Program-made: the position numbers and the translations under genes
Source: Corynebacterium renale
Lineage (GTDB): Bacteria; Actinomycetota; Actinomycetes; Mycobacteriales; Mycobacteriaceae
Reading direction: 5' to 3'
Assembly: GCF_002563965.1 (NCBI RefSeq)
Contig: NZ_PDJF01000001.1
Coordinates: forward strand, 620,001 to 684,000
Length of the DNA: 64,000 bases
Notes under the pieces: generated by a model
Seen by the model: only the letters and a program-made list of their open reading frames with translations
Told to the model about the DNA's origin: nothing
Databases searched by the model: none
Shown here: in pieces, positions 61,063 to 64,000 of the stretch
How positions within the stretch are numbered: position 1 is the first letter of the stretch
Layout: each line of letters begins with the position of its first letter

Positions 61063-61111
61063 GATACGCCAGGTCGCGGTTACGCGGCGGGCGCGTGCGA
61101 CCTGGCGTATC
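61063..61111. repeat. Type B palindromic element, copy 2 (49 bp)
   Basis: GATACGCCAGGTCGC pairs with GCGACCTGGCGTATC. The left flank (CGCATATTTGGTGCGCGTC) is the reverse complement of the right flank of copy 1, so the two copies are inverted relative to one another. Confidence 0.85.
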
Positions 61112-61149
61112 AGGTTTGTCAGTCAAGAACGCCAGTCAAGAATCCGGAT

Positions 61150-61290
61150 CAAGAACACGCGCATACAACCGGAAGGGAAATCAGCCCGGCACTCCTGCGC
61201 CGGCCGTTCCGGCTCACGCCCCCTGCACACTCGGCGTCAACTAGAACGAGGCGCGCACAGCGCGCCACGGATTATCCCATCCGGTTGTAA
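61150..61290. repeat. Core segment of the composite repeat, inverted copy
   Basis: About 120 bp (AACCGGAAGGGAAAT...ATTATCCCATCCGGT) is the imperfect reverse complement of 40,208-40,330 in the first block. No ORF is shared. Confidence 0.75.
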
Positions 61291-61326
61291 ACGCCAGGCG
61301 CCGAAACCGGCCGCGAAAAGCCAGAC

Positions 61327-61380
61327 TTAACATCCCAGGTCACGCCTCGCCTGACAAACCGACCCGACCTGGGATATTAA
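61327..61380. repeat. Type A palindromic element, copy 4 (54 bp)
   Basis: TTAACATCCCAGGTC pairs with GACCTGGGATATTAA, with length 54 bp. The right flank (CATAAATATGCACGCGCCC) is the complement of the left flank of copy 1. Confidence 0.85.
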
Positions 61381-61472
61381 GCCCAGCCCATAAATATGCA
61401 CGCGCCCAGCACCTGGCGCACACTTCCGACCGGACGCTGGCCAGGGCAAATAAACGTCGATAAGCAAGCCAA

Positions 61473-61503
61473 AAGCCCTGAGTAGATGAACTACTCAGGG
61501 CTT
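61473..61503 (-). terminator. Intrinsic terminator of the EamA permease gene
   Basis: AAGCCCTGAGTAG (61473-61485) pairs perfectly with CTACTCAGGGCTT (61491-61503). On the minus strand it is followed by TTGGCTTGCTT. It lies just past the stop of the permease gene. Confidence 0.75.
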
Positions 61504-61540
61504 CCAAGTTTGGCAGGCTATTTAATTAGCTACGGGCTGC

Positions 61541-62716
61541 TTACTTCTGATCGCGAAGTGGCGTTGCCTCATCTGGGGAGTGACCCGGTGCGAGACCTTC
61601 ACGGACGAGCTCGTCGTCGATGTTGTCTTCGGGGTTACCAACGTCGCCAGATTTCTTCTTCTTACCGAACATCGAGTCGAAGAGGCCGTTCTGGTACATA
61701 ACCGTACCCAGAATCAGGACGATACCAACCCACTGCAGAGCAGACGGGATCTCGCCGAACAGCGGCCAAGCGATAACAACGGAGGACACTGGGGAGAGCA
61801 GGAGGATACCCGCGGACAGCACTGGCTCCAGCCAGACCGTACCCCACTGAACGAAGGTCCATGCCATAGCCTGACCAACAACAGCCAGGGAGATCAGGTG
61901 GAACCAGTTCCAGCCGGTGAGCTCTGCGCCCAGGTCGTTCCATGGGTCGCCCATTGGCAGCTGGCCGTTCTTGTCGAATACGCCGTACTTGAAGTCGAAG
62001 CCACCACGTGGGGAACCGGTGAAGGCCCACAGGGTAGGAGCAACCATCTGCGCCGCGAAGGTGTACATCATCGGCTGGACGTAGAGGTCCTTACGAGGAG
62101 CCGTGGTACCGGCCTTACGGGAGAAGTACAGGTAGAAGGAGTAGCAGATACCGGAGGTCAGACCCAGGATGGTACCCAGGGTTGCGGTCTTGATGCCAAG
62201 AATCTCTTCTGGGCCAGTCGACGCCTCAGCAGGCTCGAAGACACCACCGGTCAACAGAACACCGACGACCATGATTGGCACGAGAATGAGGAAGACCTTA
62301 GGAATCTTGTACTTGTCGAAGATCGCGGTCAGCATAGGCACAACGATGACCTGCAGGTTCAGCAGAATCGCCGCAATACCGGCGCCGACATAGAAAATGG
62401 AGTAGTTCCAGCAGGTGAAGTCAACACCAAGGAACAGACCCGCGACGACAGAGTAAGTAATGCCCTTCTTAGGAAGTGCGCCCTTACGCTTGATCTCCCA
62501 AATACCGAATGGGAGCAAGCAGAGGAAACCGATGGAAACACGGAGGAAGGCCTGCGTTGCAGGGTCCATGTTGGTCGCCTTCACCCAGATTGGAGTGAAA
62601 GCCAGCATGGCAGTACCGAGCGCAATGATCAGCACAGCCTTCCCGTGCCCTACCGGCTTAACCGGCAGGTAATTGCTGGAGGAGGTGCCTACCGCACCTG
62701 GAGTTGTCTTATTCAC
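61541..62716 (-). CDS. EamA/DMT family permease
   Basis: A 391-residue membrane protein of about ten helices, the two-EamA-domain layout of drug/metabolite exporters. Family elements are ALGTAMLAFTPIWVKATNMDPATQAFLRVSIGFLCLLPFG and LSAGILLLSPVSSVVIAWPLFGEIPSALQWVGIVLILGTVMYQ. The C-terminal 60 residues are a charged cytoplasmic tail (FGKKKKSGDVGNPEDNIDDELVREG). The GTG start at 62716 has TACGGT 7 nt upstream (leaderless). Codon use is highly biased to preferred codons, which suggests strong expression. The substrate is unknown. Confidence 0.9.
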   Translation of the reverse strand: MNKTTPGAVGTSSSNYLPVKPVGHGKAVLIIALGTAMLAFTPIWVKATNMDPATQAFLRVSIGFLCLLPFGIWEIKRKGALPKKGITYSVVAGLFLGVDFTCWNYSIFYVGAGIAAILLNLQVIVVPMLTAIFDKYKIPKVFLILVPIMVVGVLLTGGVFEPAEASTGPEEILGIKTATLGTILGLTSGICYSFYLYFSRKAGTTAPRKDLYVQPMMYTFAAQMVAPTLWAFTGSPRGGFDFKYGVFDKNGQLPMGDPWNDLGAELTGWNWFHLISLAVVGQAMAWTFVQWGTVWLEPVLSAGILLLSPVSSVVIAWPLFGEIPSALQWVGIVLILGTVMYQNGLFDSMFGKKKKSGDVGNPEDNIDDELVREGLAPGHSPDEATPLRDQK

Positions 62717-63600
62717 AGAGTGAACCGTAACAGATGGATTTACCGATTAGTACTATTTATGTTTATTTGGGTAGACCAATAGGCATACTGTTTTCTGACC
62801 TGCAAAACCATACGGTGTTTCTATTGATTGACCACTAATGGCTCACCCCCTTTTGGGGGTACTATATGGGTAAAAGATATATTCAATCATACATTTCTCT
62901 ATCAAATGATTAATGGATTGAGGGCGGGAAAGTTGGGAAAATTCTGGGAGCCCCGACCACGCGATTTAGTGGACATCTACGCAAAATACACAGACCACTC
63001 CACATTGTTCCCAGAAAACTGACAGCACCACCCGGGGTTAAAAAACCACACAAATATGCCACTTCGGTGTGGAAGCAAAAAGTCGGGAACTCGTGCGCGT
63101 TGGACGCCTCCTGGAATGCTGTTCGGATTCGGGATGGCGCTACGGCAAGGAGCCGCGGGATACATTCGTCTACGTAAATGTCGGGTGCGGTGCCGAGGGC
63201 GGATTATGTAGAGAAAGCGTGCATCTCCGATCCGGCAAGACTCCGCCTAGCGGGCCCAAAATAGGTATCCGTTATTCGCTGTGACCTATAAACAAATCGC
63301 ATTCGCGCGTACCAGCCCAGCAACGAAGAGCTGCAATCACAAATCTTCAGTATTCGTGGTGCCCGTTGCCCCTACTGCGCACCCTCGGGGGAACATGGGC
63401 TTGGGAATGATATGAAAAAGACATTTTGCGAGCACCTGGGAAAATTCGCCTGGGGGTTTAACAAAGCTTAACTGGCAGAATGTCTTTTTCGTATCACGCG
63501 GCGCAATTGGCGCGCAGACGAGACGCGCCTGCGTCACGGGCAACCCGAAAAGGAAACCCCGCGCACCCACAGCCCCAACCACCCCCACACCCCCACAGCG
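62717..63600. other. AT-rich interval without a convincing gene
   Basis: ORFs here are short and have no ribosome site or recognisable domain. A hairpin ACCCCCTTTTGGGGGT lies at 62845-62860. GAAAAAGACATT (63414-63425) and AATGTCTTTTTC (63479-63490) form a 12-bp inverted repeat 77 bp end to end. Confidence 0.5.
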
Positions 63601-63610
63601 AAAACAAAAC

Positions 63611-63638
63611 CGGCCACCTTATATATAAGGTGGCCGGT
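63611..63638 (-). terminator. Terminator of tRNA-Leu
   Basis: CCGGCCACCTTAT pairs with ATAAGGTGGCCGG and, on the minus strand, is followed by TTTTGTTTT (63610-63601). It lies just downstream of the tRNA. Confidence 0.85.
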
Positions 63639-63645
63639 CATATTG

Positions 63646-63729
63646 TGCCCGGGGGGGGACTTGAACCCCCACGTCCTTGCGGACACTGGCACCTGAAGCC
63701 AGCGCGTCTGCCAATTCCGCCACCCGGGC
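63646..63729 (-). tRNA. tRNA-Leu (CAG)
   Basis: Reading the minus strand, an acceptor stem GCCCGGG (63729-63723) pairs with CCCGGGC near 63653-63647, discriminator A at 63646. The D-arm, an anticodon loop CTTCAGG (anticodon CAG, leucine), a long variable arm (GTCCGCAAGGAC, type II) and the T-arm with GGTTCAAGTCC are all visible. No CCA is encoded. It lies upstream of the fhaA start, as in related actinobacteria. Confidence 0.95.
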
Positions 63730-63945
63730 GGGCAGCTCCTAAGATATTACTCATATTGACAGAAACCTACAAACCCGCACTACACAGCCCCAATGCCCGT
63801 GCCGCAAGCACACTGAACAGCCCGAAAAAGAACGATTACCTCTGGTTCAGATAGGGTTTAGGGCCTTGTGCGCTCTATACTGGGCTGCAATCACGTGCCC
63901 GCCAGGCACGCTTACGTGTTTAAGGATAAGAAAGGAGGCCCTGCG

Positions 63946-64000
63946 ATGTCGTTGATGGGTCGTTTGGCTAAGTTCGACAGTTCTTTGCAGCGGGGTCTTG
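63946..64000 (+). CDS. fhaA: N-terminus of FhaA-like protein (DUF3662/FHA), cut by the window edge
   Basis: The ATG at 63946 has GGAGG 8 nt upstream and begins MSLMGRLAKFDSSLQRGL, which matches the start of the DUF3662-FHA protein of Corynebacteriales. In that group fhaA opens the pstP-rodA-pbpA-pknA-pknB cluster near the origin of replication, next to tRNA-Leu. A TATACT box lies at 63876-63881. Only 18 codons are inside the window, so the identification rests on these and on the neighbour. Confidence 0.65.
   Translation, partial: MSLMGRLAKFDSSLQRGL

Noticed and set aside
61580..62782. Plus-strand ORF of 400 codons opposite the EamA permease
   Set aside because: Antisense of a strongly codon-biased gene. 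The hydrophilic product has no domain.
62828..63284. Short plus-strand ORFs in the AT-rich gap before tRNA-Leu
   Set aside because: No ribosome site, no promoter in register and no recognisable sequence. Chance ORFs are expected in this gap.

Overview
The window reads as a chromosomal segment of a high-GC mycolate actinobacterium, most likely a Corynebacterium. Supporting signs are LGFP (cell-wall binding) repeats in a secreted enzyme, many leaderless genes with a TANNNT box 6-7 nt before the start, an actinobacterial-style PepO, and a tRNA-Leu(CAG) beside the first codons of a FhaA-like gene at the right edge. That last arrangement is the one found next to the pknB/fhaA cell-division cluster of Corynebacteriales. 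The exact species cannot be read from the sequence.

Layout. 0-14 kb: housekeeping and exported enzymes (M13 peptidase, alpha/beta hydrolase, secreted S1 protease, alkaline phosphatase), a tightly overlapping SDR-LysE-S4-VOC operon, a secreted unknown and an HrpB helicase. 14-24 kb: an SPFH/ribbon-helix-helix pair, a TRAP transporter operon, AbrB-type membrane protein, DUF885, sirtuin, HdeD and a ROK regulator. 24-36 kb: a YhgE/Pip exporter with a degenerate ABC ATPase and a divergent TetR regulator, a lipoprotein/SWIM pair, an HNH protein, AMP nucleosidase, a lipase, two tandem ECM4-type transferases and an MFS carrier. 36-38.4 kb: an AT-richer islet with a secreted LGFP-phospholipase A2 protein, a small membrane protein and a frameshifted remnant. 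38.4-42.2 kb: SulP, a noncoding repeat block and a putative symporter. 42.4-53.1 kb: a complete type I-E CRISPR-Cas locus. 53-62.7 kb: M20 peptidase, beta-glucuronidase, Fic, an ABC-class ATPase, DoxX-like, a secreted small protein, a second copy of the repeat block and an EamA permease. 62.7-64 kb: an AT-rich spacer, tRNA-Leu and the start of fhaA.

The most interesting part is the 300-bp region between cas3 and the CRISPR array. It holds two repeat-like hairpins that keep the 6-bp stem/4-nt loop geometry of the genuine repeats through compensatory changes. They flank a short pseudo-spacer. The first 14 nt after the first pseudo-repeat match perfectly, next to an AA dinucleotide in the PAM position, a site just upstream of the -35 box of the cas3 promoter. 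This looks like a crRNA-like guide (CreR type) that would use Cascade to repress cas3. cas3 itself carries an in-frame TAA between helicase motifs I and II, so the locus may bind DNA and regulate but no longer cut.

Two genome-scale signals also stand out. An 11-mer, GCTTATCGACG, occurs 13 times on both strands, in genes and between them, where about 0.03 would be expected. A composite intergenic palindromic repeat (54-bp and 49-bp hairpins plus a core of about 120 bp) occurs twice in inverted orientation and brackets the 20-kb region that contains the CRISPR-Cas locus.
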